From assembly GCA_039812085.1 (NCBI GenBank), contig JBDHZU010000028.1, positions 1-17,867 on the forward strand: 17,867 bases of DNA, written 5' to 3'. Below, piece by piece: positions 1 to 8,712 of this stretch (position 1 is its first letter; every line of letters starts with the position of its first letter). The notes under the pieces are model-generated. The model worked only from the letters and a program-made list of their open reading frames with translations, was not told where the DNA came from and ran no database searches. Origin of the DNA: JBDHZU01 sp039812085. GTDB lineage: Bacteria > Actinomycetota > Actinomycetes > S36-B12 > UBA10799. Position numbers and translations under genes: made by a program.

Positions 1-1115
1 CCGACCCGGGTTTGTACTCCCGAATCGCCGATGCGGTACACGGAGCCAATGCAGCGACCTTCTACCTGGAGATTCCTCCTGGCCTGTTCGTAGTGGTGGC
101 CCAGCAACTTTCTGCCGCAGGTCTACTCGGTGGCGACGCTCGCATCGTGTTCGAAAAGCCCTTCGGCACCAGCCTGGACACCGCAGAAAAGCTCAACGAC
201 ACCCTGCACGGATTGATGCGAGAAGAGCAGATCTTCCGCCTCGATCACTACCTCGGCAAGGAACCCGTTCTTGACCTGCTGTATCTGCGATTTGCCAACA
301 CGTTGTTTGAGCCGATCTGGAACAACCACTACGTCGACTCGATCATGATCACTATGGCCGAGAACTTCGGCGTGGAGGATCGCGGATCGTTCTATGACGC
401 AGTGGGAACGATTCGCGACGTCGTGCAAAACCACCTGTTGCAGGTCTTGGCATTGACCACGATGGAAGTTCCTGTCTCCGACATGGCCAAGCCACGTTTG
501 GACATCTTCCAAGCCATCCCGAGCATCGACCCAGTACATGCAGTGAAGGGTCAATACGAGGGCTACCGCGACATCAAGGGTGTGGAACCGGACTCCAACA
601 CCGAGACCTTCGTTGCTGTGCAGTTGTTCATCAACTCGTGGCGTTGGGCAGGCGTACCGATCTACATCCGCGCCGGAAAGTGTTTGCCGGTGAAGGCCAC
701 CGAAGTCGTGATTCGAATGAAGCGACTGCACCCCATCTTCATCAACGGACGCATTCGTGATGCCCGGTGGAATGACGACATCGTGCTGCGCCTGGGCAAC
801 AACCCGGGCGTTTCCATGGCTGTTCGGGTGAAGTCACCCGGCGAGGACGATGTAGAACCCGTTGCTCTCGGCGTTGACTTCAAGCAAGCACTCGGAGATG
901 CCCCTGAGCCCTACGAACTGTTGTTGTCGGCGGCAATGTCCGGTGACCGCAACCTGTTCCCCGACGAAGGAACGGTGGAAGAGACCTGGCGCATCGTGCA
1001 AACCCTGCTCGACGACGATGCGGTTCCTATGCCATACAAGCCGGGAACCTGGGGCCCCAAGGCCGCTATGGACATGACGGCCCACCACGGTGGTTGGCGC
1101 GAACCCCTCGACTAA
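1..1115 (+). CDS. zwf: Glucose-6-phosphate dehydrogenase, 5' end cut by window edge
   Basis: Oxidises glucose 6-phosphate to 6-phosphogluconolactone with NAD(P)+, the entry step of the oxidative pentose phosphate pathway (family knowledge). The frame is open from base 3 to the TAA at 1113-1115, so about 370 C-terminal residues are present and the N-terminal Rossmann nucleotide-binding segment lies outside the window. Visible motifs are EKPFG (nt about 147-161), the substrate-binding RLDHYLGKE (family form RIDHYLGKE), LRFAN, FEPIWN, QNHLLQ, and the C-terminal WGP motif followed by a Trp-rich end. The residues after the GKE motif read PVLDLLYLRFAN, which differs somewhat from the common TVQNLL version. 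The TTG at base 12 is an artefact of the window edge and not a real start. pgi follows after 42 bases on the same strand, so the two are probably co-transcribed. Confidence 0.95.
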   Translation, partial: DPGLYSRIADAVHGANAATFYLEIPPGLFVVVAQQLSAAGLLGGDARIVFEKPFGTSLDTAEKLNDTLHGLMREEQIFRLDHYLGKEPVLDLLYLRFANTLFEPIWNNHYVDSIMITMAENFGVEDRGSFYDAVGTIRDVVQNHLLQVLALTTMEVPVSDMAKPRLDIFQAIPSIDPVHAVKGQYEGYRDIKGVEPDSNTETFVAVQLFINSWRWAGVPIYIRAGKCLPVKATEVVIRMKRLHPIFINGRIRDARWNDDIVLRLGNNPGVSMAVRVKSPGEDDVEPVALGVDFKQALGDAPEPYELLLSAAMSGDRNLFPDEGTVEETWRIVQTLLDDDAVPMPYKPGTWGPKAAMDMTAHHGGWREPLD

Positions 1116-1157
1116 CGATCTGACCTCTGCACTGCCGACAAAACGAAGGATGCTCTC

Positions 1158-2798
1158 GTGACGTATGACCCGAACGGTTTGGAATCTGCTCCCGCTTGGT
1201 CCCAACTGAAGGACAAGCATGACCAGATCGGCGAACAGCACCTACGGGAGTTCTTCGATCAAGACTCAACTCGAGGCAAGACGCACACCGCGGACGGTGC
1301 CGGTATTCACCTGGACTACTCCAAGCAACGCGTCGATGAGGAAACCCTCGACCTGCTGGTCCAGCTTGCCGAGCAACGCGGTCTGGCCGAACGACGCGAC
1401 GAGATGTTCGACGGCGTTCATATCAACGTGACCGAAGATCGTGCGGTCTTGCACACCGCCCTCCGGCGCCCTTCCAGCGACACTCTGGAGGTCGATGGGC
1501 AGAACGTCATCGCTGACGTGCACGAGGTCCTCAACAAAATGGGCGCGTTTGCCGAACGTATCCGGGATGAATCCTGGACCGGTCACACAGGCAAGCCGAT
1601 CCGCAATGTGGTGAACATCGGGATTGGTGGCTCTGACCTGGGGCCGGTCATGGCCTTCGAGGCGCTACGGCACTACACCCGTCGGGACATGCAATTTCGT
1701 TTCGTCTCCAACGTGGACGGAACCGACATCTACGAAGCAACGCAGGATCTCGACCCTGAAGAGACCCTGTTCATCGTCTCCAGCAAGACCTTCACCACCC
1801 AGGAAACGATGAACAATGCCCACTCCGCTCGCACCTGGCTGCTGGAGGGAATCGGCGGTGACGAGGCAGGTGTGGCCAAGCATTTTGTCGCTGTCTCCAC
1901 CAACGCCGAAGCGGTAGAAGCATTCGGTATCGACACCGACAACATGTTCGGCTTCTGGGACTGGGTGGGCGGTCGCTACTCGATGGATTCGGCAATCGGC
2001 CTATCCACGATGATTGCCACCGGGCCGGCTGGTTTCGCTGAAATGCTTGCCGGTTTCAACGAGATGGACGAGCACTTCCGAACCGCTGATCTGCGAGACA
2101 ACCTTCCCGTTCTCATGGGTCTGTTGGCTATTTGGAACCGCAACTTCCTGGGTGCGTCCACCGTTGCGGTGCTGCCATACGAGCAGTACCTCAAGCGATT
2201 CCCGGCCTACCTGCAGCAGTTGACGATGGAATCCAATGGCAAGCACGTCACGCTGGATGGTGAACATGTCACCTACGAGACTGGCCCGATCTACTGGGGT
2301 GAACCCGGCACCAACGGTCAACACTCGTTCTACCAATTGATTCACCAGGGAACGAGTTTGATCCCGTGTGACTTCATCTTCTTCAAGCAGCCGCTGAACA
2401 AGGTGCCTGCCACCGATGCACCGGATCACCACGATCTGTTGGTAGCCAATGTGCTTGCCCAGGCTGCCGCACTGGCATTTGGAAAAACGGCCGAAGAGGT
2501 TGCCGCCGAAGGCATTGCTCCGGAGATCGTGCCGCACAAGGTGATGGAAGGTAACCGTCCTTCGAACATGTTGGTGGCCGACAAACTCACACCGGCGACC
2601 CTGGGAGCACTCATCGCCCTGTACGAACAGTCAGTGTTTGTGCAAGGCGTGATCTGGGGAATCGACTCCTTCGATCAGTGGGGTGTGGAACTGGGCAAGG
2701 TGATGGCGAAGAAGATCATCCCAGTGCTTACTGATGGCGCTGAGGACGATTCGTTGGATTCCTCGACCTTGACGCTGGCCAAGCTCTACCGATCCTGA
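1158..2798 (+). CDS. pgi: Glucose-6-phosphate isomerase
   Basis: Cytosolic enzyme interconverting glucose 6-phosphate and fructose 6-phosphate in glycolysis and gluconeogenesis. The 546-residue length is normal for the large bacterial/eukaryotic-type PGI. Motifs in order: GIGGSDLGP near residue 155 (sugar-phosphate binding), DWVGGRYS near 269-276 (PGI signature 1), GEPGTNGQHSF near 381-391 with the family's catalytic Glu and His, KVMEGNRPSN, and SFDQWGVELGK near 503-513 (signature 2 with catalytic Lys). The GTG start is supported by GAAGGA at 1145-1150, seven bases upstream; the nearer-looking ATG at 1150 is out of frame and stops after three codons. The gene follows zwf closely and ends ten bases before the stop of the convergent PAC2 gene. 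Confidence 0.97.
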   Translation: MTYDPNGLESAPAWSQLKDKHDQIGEQHLREFFDQDSTRGKTHTADGAGIHLDYSKQRVDEETLDLLVQLAEQRGLAERRDEMFDGVHINVTEDRAVLHTALRRPSSDTLEVDGQNVIADVHEVLNKMGAFAERIRDESWTGHTGKPIRNVVNIGIGGSDLGPVMAFEALRHYTRRDMQFRFVSNVDGTDIYEATQDLDPEETLFIVSSKTFTTQETMNNAHSARTWLLEGIGGDEAGVAKHFVAVSTNAEAVEAFGIDTDNMFGFWDWVGGRYSMDSAIGLSTMIATGPAGFAEMLAGFNEMDEHFRTADLRDNLPVLMGLLAIWNRNFLGASTVAVLPYEQYLKRFPAYLQQLTMESNGKHVTLDGEHVTYETGPIYWGEPGTNGQHSFYQLIHQGTSLIPCDFIFFKQPLNKVPATDAPDHHDLLVANVLAQAAALAFGKTAEEVAAEGIAPEIVPHKVMEGNRPSNMLVADKLTPATLGALIALYEQSVFVQGVIWGIDSFDQWGVELGKVMAKKIIPVLTDGAEDDSLDSSTLTLAKLYRS

Positions 2799-2812
2799 AC
2801 GCCTCGGTTCAG
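2795..2812. terminator. Short hairpin holding the stop codons of two convergent genes
   Basis: CTGAAC (2795-2800) and GTTCAG (2807-2812) form a perfect 6-bp inverted repeat around a 6-base loop. The TGA of pgi (2796-2798) lies in the left arm and the TGA of the minus-strand PAC2 gene (complement of 2809-2811) in the right arm. CTTTG follows on the plus strand. The stem is short and there is no real U tract, so a shared bidirectional terminator is only plausible. Confidence 0.35.
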
Positions 2813-3645
2813 CTTTGTGAACGTCGCTTGAGATACCGCTCGAACTCTGCGGCAATTGCCTCTCCGGAGGCATCGCTGAGATCGTCTGTGTCTCGGGAAC
2901 GTTCCAGTTGTTGGACGTATTCGCGAATCTCTGGGTCTTCCTCGGCTAGTTCTTCTACACCTCGTTGCCAGGCAGCGGCCTGATCGGGCAGATCGTCCAT
3001 CGGGATGGGCACATCGAGCATGTCCTCTACCCGCGACAGGATTGCCAGTGTCGCCTTAGGACACGGCGCAGAGGACACGTAATGGGGGACTGCCGCCCAG
3101 AGTGAGACGCAAGGAACCTGCGCGGTGTCACACATGCTCTGCAGCACTCCGACAATTCCCGTGGGGCCTTCATAACGAGATTCATCAAGCGCAAATTGAC
3201 CAACCACGTCGGGATGTCCGCTAAACGCCGTCAAAGGTACGGATCGCGTGTGCGGAGCATCAGCCAAAAGCGCACCGAGATTAATCACCAGTTGGACGTC
3301 TGCATCCGCGATCAGTCCAGTGATTTCCTCACAGAATCGTCGCCACCGCATATTGGGTTCGATGCCGTGCGCCAAGATCACGTCTCGCTCTGGTAATCGG
3401 GCGAGAAAGAAGCGGGTCGTGGGCCAAGTGATTTCTCGTTGGTCGTCTTCGATGCTCACATGTGGGCGGGTGACTTGGAAGTCGTAGTAGTCCTCAGGAT
3501 CAATCTCGGTGAAGGGATGGGCGTCCCACATCATCCGAAGATGGTCGATGGCATCAGTTGCTGCCTCTCCAGCGTCGTTCCAACCTTCGAAGGCAGTCAC
3601 CAGCACTGGCCGGTTCAATTCCGGCAGTTCACTCCACTCGATCAC
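2809..3645 (-). CDS. PAC2 family protein (proteasome assembly chaperone-like fold)
   Basis: A 278-residue protein of the PAC2/DUF75 family, named after a eukaryotic 20S proteasome assembly chaperone. The start reads IEWSELPEL then VTAFEGWNDAG, the conserved N-terminal signature of actinobacterial members. Further landmarks are the LINLGALLAD-like segment, SLWAAVPHYV in the middle and an acidic, helical C-terminus. The molecular role of bacterial PAC2 proteins is not established, and a chaperone role for the PrcAB core is inference from the name, fold and neighbourhood. The start is GTG (complement of 3643-3645). TAGGGA lies six bases upstream (complement of 3652-3657), which would suit a leaderless transcript. 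The gene is divergent from metH, an arrangement also known in Mycobacterium. Confidence 0.88.
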   Translation of the reverse strand: MIEWSELPELNRPVLVTAFEGWNDAGEAATDAIDHLRMMWDAHPFTEIDPEDYYDFQVTRPHVSIEDDQREITWPTTRFFLARLPERDVILAHGIEPNMRWRRFCEEITGLIADADVQLVINLGALLADAPHTRSVPLTAFSGHPDVVGQFALDESRYEGPTGIVGVLQSMCDTAQVPCVSLWAAVPHYVSSAPCPKATLAILSRVEDMLDVPIPMDDLPDQAAAWQRGVEELAEEDPEIREYVQQLERSRDTDDLSDASGEAIAAEFERYLKRRSQS

Positions 3646-3651
3646 TGACGA

Positions 3652-3657
3652 TCCCTA
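3652..3657 (-). promoter_or_regulatory. Possible -10 hexamer for the PAC2 gene
   Basis: Read on the minus strand this is TAGGGA, followed by six bases and then the GTG start. It resembles the TAnnnT-six-bases-start layout seen at trmI, dop and the FKBP gene, but the last base does not fit. No convincing -35 was found. Confidence 0.3.
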
Positions 3658-3722
3658 GCCTCGCTCGTCTCGACGAATTTCGGCGTACAGGAAGTGAGCC
3701 TAAGCGCAAATGTGGACAGGAG

Positions 3723-3728
3723 TAGTCT
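3723..3728 (+). promoter_or_regulatory. Possible -10 hexamer for metH
   Basis: TAGTCT fits TAnnnT and lies ten bases before the ATG at 3739, which would leave a leader of only a few bases. The 93-base gap to the divergent PAC2 gene is too short for a cobalamin riboswitch, and none of its conserved elements is visible. Confidence 0.3.
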
Positions 3729-3738
3729 GATCGACACC

Positions 3739-6700
3739 ATGTCATCGAACTCTGCTTTATCTCGTGCTGCCCTGTTACGGCAAGAACTAGGCAACCGTGT
3801 CCTCGTCGCCGACGGGGCAATGGGAACCATGCTGCAAGAGGCCGATCTGACGCTGGATGACTTTGAAGGCCACGAGGGATGCAACGAGATCCTCAACGTC
3901 ACTCGTCCGGAGGTCGTCCGAGGTATCCACGATGCGTATTACGCCGTGGGCAGTGACTTGGTGGAGACGAATACCTTCGGGGCCAACTGGGCCAACCTGG
4001 CTGAATACGGAATCACCGAACGGATCGGCGAATTAGCCGAAGCCGGTGCCCGAATTGCCAGTGAATCGGCTGCCGCCTGGAGCACACCAGACAAGCCCCG
4101 CTTTGTGATTGGGTCGGTTGGCCCAGGGACCAAACTTCCTAGCCTCGGGCATGCCCCGTTCGCTCTCCTGCGTGACGCCTACCAAGAACAGTGCGAAGGG
4201 ATGTTGCGTGGCGGTATCGACGCGATCCTGATCGAGACCATGCAGGACATCCTGTTGGCAAAGGCAGCAGTCATTGCCGCTCGTCGTGCCATGAAAGAAA
4301 CCGGTATCGACGCTGTATTGATCGCTCAGATCACGGTTGAAACCACCGGAACCATGCTGTTGGGCACGGAAACTCCCGCAGCTCTGGTCGCCCTGGAAAA
4401 CCTGGGTATCGACCTCATCGGGATGAACTGTGCAACTGGCCCGGCAGAAATGAGCGAACACCTTCGTTTGTTGTCGGAGAACACCAATCTCGGAATCTCG
4501 GTGATGCCCAATGCCGGACTGCCCGAACTGACTGCCGATGGGGCTCGATACCCGTTGACGCCAGACGAACTCGCCATTGCGCATGACCGATTCGCCCGTG
4601 ACTACGGCGTGAATCTTGTGGGCGGGTGTTGCGGTACTACCCCTGAACACATCAAAGCTGTGGTCGAGACCATCGCCGGACGAGCTCCAGTCGAACGCAG
4701 CGTCGAGGTCTCGAATGCGTGCTCATCGTTGTATTCCGCCGTGGAGTTCGATCAGGACTTGTCTTACCTGGCGATCGGTGAACGCACCAACGCAGTGGGA
4801 TCCCGGGCATTCCGCGACGCCATGGTCGAAGGTCGGATTGACGACTGCATCGAGATCGCCAAGCAGCAGTCGCGTGAAGGCGCACACTTGCTGGACCTCT
4901 GTGTGGATTACGTGGGCCGCGATGGCGTGGAAGACATGAAAACGCTGGCTTCCCAGTTCTCCACCAGCACCACACTTCCCATCATGTTGGACTCCACCGA
5001 GCCACCCGTCGTGGAAGCCGGCCTGGAGATGTTGGGTGGACGATGCATCGTCAACTCAGTCAACTACGAAGACGGTGACGGCCCCAATTCCCGCATTCGC
5101 AAAGTCATGCCGATCATCAAGGAACATGGCGCGGCTGTTGTCGCCCTGACGATCGATGAAGAAGGTCAGGCACGTGATCGGGACTGGAAGGTCCGGGTTG
5201 CTGAGCGGCTCATCACCGATCTGACCGAAAACTGGGGGCTCGATGTTGGGGACATTTTCCTCGACATGTTGACGTTCCCCATCGCAACGGGACAGGAAGA
5301 AACTCGTCGTGACGCGATGGAGACGATTGAGGCGATCCGCGAGATCAAATCCCGACACCCCCGGGTACACACCACGTTGGGTGTTTCCAATGTGTCCTTC
5401 GGACTCAATCCAGCCGCCCGCCAAGTACTGAACTCGGTGTTCCTCAACGAATGCTGCAACGCTGGCCTGGATTCCGCGATCGTGCACGCCTCCAAGATCG
5501 TGCCGATGAGTCGAATCGAACCGGAACAGCGACAGGTCGCCGAAGACTTGGTGTACGACAAGCGCCGCTTCGATGCAGACGGCAATGTCGAGTACGACCC
5601 GCTCGCACGGCTCATGGAGTTGTTTGAAGGTGTCGAGGCGGCAAGTTCCGCTGATGCCCGAGCCGCAGAACTTGCTGCCCTCGGTCTATTCGAACGGTTA
5701 CAACGACGAATCGTTGATGGCGAGCGCAACGGCTTGGAACCAGACCTAGACGAGGCGTTACAAACCACCCCTGCACTCGACATCGTCAATGACCACCTGC
5801 TGACTGGGATGAAGACTGTCGGCGAGCTGTTCGGGTCCGGGCAAATGCAATTACCTTTCGTGCTGCAAAGCGCTGAGGTAATGAAGGCAGCAGTGGCGTA
5901 TCTCGAACCACATATGGAGAAATCGGAGGACAGCGGCGGTAAGGGCCGATTGGTACTAGCCACCGTCAAGGGCGACGTTCACGACATTGGCAAAAACCTG
6001 GTGGACATCATCCTGTCCAACAACGGATACGAAGTGGTCAATCTCGGGATCAAACAACCGATCAACACCATCATCGAGGCGGCGCAAACTCATAAGGCTG
6101 ACGCCATCGGAATGTCCGGCTTGCTGGTCAAATCGACAGTTGTCATGCGAGACAACCTGGCTGAAATTGATGAACGTGGACTGGGCACCCAATGGCCAGT
6201 CCTGCTTGGAGGAGCAGCACTGACCCGAGCGTTCGTCGAACAAGACTTATCGGACCTGTTCTCTGGTGAGGTGCGTTACGCGCGCGACGCATTCGAGGGT
6301 CTGGCGCTGATGGATGCCGTCATGGCCGTCAAGCGAGGCGAAGAAGGCGCTGCCTTGCCCGAACTGAGGCCACGACGAGTACGCACCTCATCGCGACCCA
6401 CCGTCGCTCCGGAAGATATTCCTGCTCGTTCAGAGATAGCGGACGACAACCCGATTCCCACCCCACCGTTCTGGGGAGACCGAGTCATCAAGGGGATTCC
6501 CCTGGCCGACTACTCGGGCTATTTGGATGAGCGCGCATTGTTCCGCGGCCAGTGGGGCTTGACGCCTTCTCGAACAGAGGACGGTCCCGACTACGACCAA
6601 CTCGTCGAGACTGATGGTCGTCCACGATTGCGTGCCTGGCTGGATCGCATTGCCACCGACAACCTGATCGAAGCAGCAGTGGTGTACGGCTACTACCCAG

Positions 6701-7290
6701 CCTGGGCGCAGGGCGATCAGATTGTGCTCGGAGACCCGGCTGGCATCGAAGCGGCCCAAGCCAAGGGAACTCGACCTGACGAGATTGGTCGTTTCACTTT
6801 CCCTCGCCAACAGCACGGACAGTTCCTGTGCCTCGCCGACTACATCCGCCCCGTCGAACTTCTGGCAGACGGTGAAGTCGATGTGCTGGAGATGCAAATC
6901 GTCACTGTTGGACGAAAAGTCTCCGAGGAAACTCAGCGCTTGTTCGAGTCCGATTCCTTCCGCGACTACATGGAACTGCACGGACTGTCGGTCCAATTAG
7001 CGGAAGCCCTCGCCGAGTACTGGCATGCACGAGTTCGCAGTGAACTCGGAATCGATGCTGATGACTCACCGGAAATCACGGACATCCTGAAGCAGAAGTA
7101 CTCCGGGGAGCGATTCTCTTTCGGTTATCCGGCGTGCCCGGAGCTGGAACAGTCGACGTTAATCGTCGAGCAGCTGCGTCCCGACCGCATCGGAGTCGCG
7201 TTGTCCGAGGAGTTCCAGCTCGATCCTGAACAGTCCACCTCTGCACTGGTCTTCCATCACCCGCAAGCTCGCTATTTCAATGCCAAGTAG
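3739..7290 (+). CDS. metH: Cobalamin-dependent methionine synthase
   Basis: Transfers the methyl group of 5-methyltetrahydrofolate via cobalamin to homocysteine, giving methionine and tetrahydrofolate. From the ATG at 3739 the protein has 1183 residues, full length for MetH. Domains in order: homocysteine-binding barrel (about 1-320) with zinc ligands Cys231 (MNCATGP) and Cys297/Cys298 (GGCCGTTP); folate-binding domain starting near 345 (IGERTN); cobalamin cap and B12 domain with DVHDIG, His748 being the predicted lower axial ligand; and a C-terminal SAM-dependent reactivation domain (about 900-1183) with the SGERFSFGYPACPE motif. The frame opens earlier (GTG 3694), but family alignment favours ATG 3739. 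No Shine-Dalgarno is well placed; TAGTCT at 3723-3728 suggests a very short or absent leader. The HAD gene overlaps the 3' end. Confidence 0.97.
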   Translation: MSSNSALSRAALLRQELGNRVLVADGAMGTMLQEADLTLDDFEGHEGCNEILNVTRPEVVRGIHDAYYAVGSDLVETNTFGANWANLAEYGITERIGELAEAGARIASESAAAWSTPDKPRFVIGSVGPGTKLPSLGHAPFALLRDAYQEQCEGMLRGGIDAILIETMQDILLAKAAVIAARRAMKETGIDAVLIAQITVETTGTMLLGTETPAALVALENLGIDLIGMNCATGPAEMSEHLRLLSENTNLGISVMPNAGLPELTADGARYPLTPDELAIAHDRFARDYGVNLVGGCCGTTPEHIKAVVETIAGRAPVERSVEVSNACSSLYSAVEFDQDLSYLAIGERTNAVGSRAFRDAMVEGRIDDCIEIAKQQSREGAHLLDLCVDYVGRDGVEDMKTLASQFSTSTTLPIMLDSTEPPVVEAGLEMLGGRCIVNSVNYEDGDGPNSRIRKVMPIIKEHGAAVVALTIDEEGQARDRDWKVRVAERLITDLTENWGLDVGDIFLDMLTFPIATGQEETRRDAMETIEAIREIKSRHPRVHTTLGVSNVSFGLNPAARQVLNSVFLNECCNAGLDSAIVHASKIVPMSRIEPEQRQVAEDLVYDKRRFDADGNVEYDPLARLMELFEGVEAASSADARAAELAALGLFERLQRRIVDGERNGLEPDLDEALQTTPALDIVNDHLLTGMKTVGELFGSGQMQLPFVLQSAEVMKAAVAYLEPHMEKSEDSGGKGRLVLATVKGDVHDIGKNLVDIILSNNGYEVVNLGIKQPINTIIEAAQTHKADAIGMSGLLVKSTVVMRDNLAEIDERGLGTQWPVLLGGAALTRAFVEQDLSDLFSGEVRYARDAFEGLALMDAVMAVKRGEEGAALPELRPRRVRTSSRPTVAPEDIPARSEIADDNPIPTPPFWGDRVIKGIPLADYSGYLDERALFRGQWGLTPSRTEDGPDYDQLVETDGRPRLRAWLDRIATDNLIEAAVVYGYYPAWAQGDQIVLGDPAGIEAAQAKGTRPDEIGRFTFPRQQHGQFLCLADYIRPVELLADGEVDVLEMQIVTVGRKVSEETQRLFESDSFRDYMELHGLSVQLAEALAEYWHARVRSELGIDADDSPEITDILKQKYSGERFSFGYPACPELEQSTLIVEQLRPDRIGVALSEEFQLDPEQSTSALVFHHPQARYFNAK

Positions 7291-7939
7291 TCCCGAACGT
7301 CGGCTGCCTGCTGCCGTGCTGTTCGACATGGACGGCACCTTGGTCGACACCGAGTGGATGTGGCAGCAAGCCGAACACGACACCATGCGTCATTTCGGTA
7401 GTGACTGGACCGCAGAAGATAAGAAGAACGCGATCGGCGGACCATACGAACGAGTTGTGTCCTACATGGCACAACGCACAGGAGCCGATTACGACCTGCT
7501 GGGGGAGGACTTGGCCTCTCGCATCCTGCACCTCATGTCGGCGGAGCCGATCGAGGTCCATGCCGGGGCACTGCATATTCATCAGCAAGCGGTCCAAGCG
7601 GGACTTCCGACCGCATTGGTGTCCAATTCCTGGCGACGCTGGGTGGACACTGTGCTCGCCGGAATCGACATTCAGTTCGATGTCACGGTTGCTGGTGATG
7701 AAGGTGAACCCAAACCGAGCCCACAGCCTTACCTGACGGCCTGCGAATTGCTGGCAGTGAACCCGACTGACTGTGTCGTGCTGGAAGATTCGCCTACCGG
7801 TGTCGCCTCAGCGACCGCGGCTGGTTGTGCAGTGGTGGTGATTGGTTCTACCGATGAGTTTTCCGAAGCAGAGCACCGCATGGTCGTGCCGAACGTGGAA
7901 GGACTGACGTTGTCAGACTTCAGCGTCTTGCTGGGCTGA
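7280..7939 (+). CDS. HAD superfamily hydrolase (subfamily IA, phosphatase/phosphomutase-like)
   Basis: A 219-residue haloacid-dehalogenase-type protein, usually a small-molecule phosphatase or beta-phosphoglucomutase-like enzyme. Motif I is FDMDGTLVD with nucleophile Asp16 and acid/base Asp18; motif II is the Ser in LVSNSW; motif III is the Lys in GEPKPSP; motif IV is VLEDSPTGV. An alpha-helical cap (about residues 25-85) fits subfamily IA. The substrate cannot be predicted. The ATG lies inside the end of metH (stop 7288-7290), an 11-base overlap in another frame with no clear ribosome binding site, so translation is probably coupled to metH. The last 27 bases overlap the 3' end of the convergent ABC gene. 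Confidence 0.92.
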   Translation: MPSSPERRLPAAVLFDMDGTLVDTEWMWQQAEHDTMRHFGSDWTAEDKKNAIGGPYERVVSYMAQRTGADYDLLGEDLASRILHLMSAEPIEVHAGALHIHQQAVQAGLPTALVSNSWRRWVDTVLAGIDIQFDVTVAGDEGEPKPSPQPYLTACELLAVNPTDCVVLEDSPTGVASATAAGCAVVVIGSTDEFSEAEHRMVVPNVEGLTLSDFSVLLG

Positions 7940-8701
7940 ATCCAACGTCTTCATTGTGTCCAGAATCCGTTCGGGATCAGGCTGGCGAAGTTCCGTCACA
8001 AGCTGACCGTCGGCAAGGAAGATCACGCGATCGGCATAGGACGCTGCCGCGGGATCGTGAGTCACCATCGCAATAGTCTGACCAAAGTCGTCCACGCTGT
8101 GACGCAGGAAGCTCAGCACTTCGTTGCTGGAATGTGAGTCCAAGTTGCCGGTTGGTTCGTCGGCGAAAATGATCCGTGGTCGGCTGGCTAATGCGCGAGC
8201 GCACGCCACCCGCTGCTGCTGACCCCCAGATAGCTCTGACGGTTTGTGCGTCAGGCGGTCGGCTAGGCCAACCGTCTGGATGATGGTGTTCAACCACTGT
8301 TCGTCAACGGGACGCCCGGCTATATCCATCGGCAAAGTGATGTTCTCTCGAGCCGTCAAAGTGGGCACCAAGTTGAAGCTCTGGAAGACGAATCCGATGG
8401 ACTCGCGTCGCAGGATGGTCAATGCCTTGTCATTGAGAGTAGACAGATCCACGTCACCGATGAATACCGAGCCAGCGGTGACTGAATCCAATCCCGCCAG
8501 ACAGTGCATCAGAGTGCTCTTGCCGGAACCAGATGGGCCCATGATGGCGGTGAACTCGCCTTGATAGATGTCCACATCAACACCGGCAAGTGCGACCACC
8601 CGCATGTCAGCTGATCCGTAAATCTTCTGCACACCTCGGGCATAGGCGGCCACAGCAGGGGCAGTAGACGGGTCCACGGAAGTCGTCACGTCCGCCAGCA
8701 T
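7913..8701 (-). CDS. ABC transporter ATP-binding protein, LolD/MacB type
   Basis: A 262-residue nucleotide-binding subunit that would drive a MacB/FtsX-type permease at the inner face of the membrane. It has Walker A GPSGSGKST (55-63), a Q-loop in FQSFNLVPTL, signature LSGGQQQRV, Walker B IIFADEPTGNLD and H-loop VTHDP. The DEPTGNLD form and overall length are typical of the LolD/MacB/YknY group, often involved in lipoprotein, peptide or antibiotic export. No permease gene lies on either side in this window, so its partner must be elsewhere or it works as an orphan ATPase. The ATG at 8701 is only 11 bases from the divergent trmI start. GTG codons at positions 5 and 9 are alternative starts. 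Confidence 0.93.
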   Translation of the reverse strand: MLADVTTSVDPSTAPAVAAYARGVQKIYGSADMRVVALAGVDVDIYQGEFTAIMGPSGSGKSTLMHCLAGLDSVTAGSVFIGDVDLSTLNDKALTILRRESIGFVFQSFNLVPTLTARENITLPMDIAGRPVDEQWLNTIIQTVGLADRLTHKPSELSGGQQQRVACARALASRPRIIFADEPTGNLDSHSSNEVLSFLRHSVDDFGQTIAMVTHDPAAASYADRVIFLADGQLVTELRQPDPERILDTMKTLDSAQQDAEV

Positions 8702-8706
8702 AAACT
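8701..8706 (+). promoter_or_regulatory. -10 hexamer of a probable leaderless trmI promoter
   Basis: TAAACT matches TAnnnT and ends exactly six bases before the GTG at 8713, which would put the transcription start at the first base of the start codon. No convincing -35 is present. The hexamer overlaps the first base of the divergent ABC start codon. Confidence 0.5.
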
Positions 8707-8712
8707 CGGGCA

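Noticed and set aside
3646..3738. Cobalamin riboswitch upstream of metH
   Set aside because: Only 93 bases separate the divergent genes and no conserved B12-box-like element or multi-stem fold was seen.
5166..5969. Long open frame antisense to metH
   Set aside because: It lies wholly inside the well-supported metH gene, its product is Ser/Arg-rich low-complexity with no recognisable motif, and it is a codon-bias shadow.
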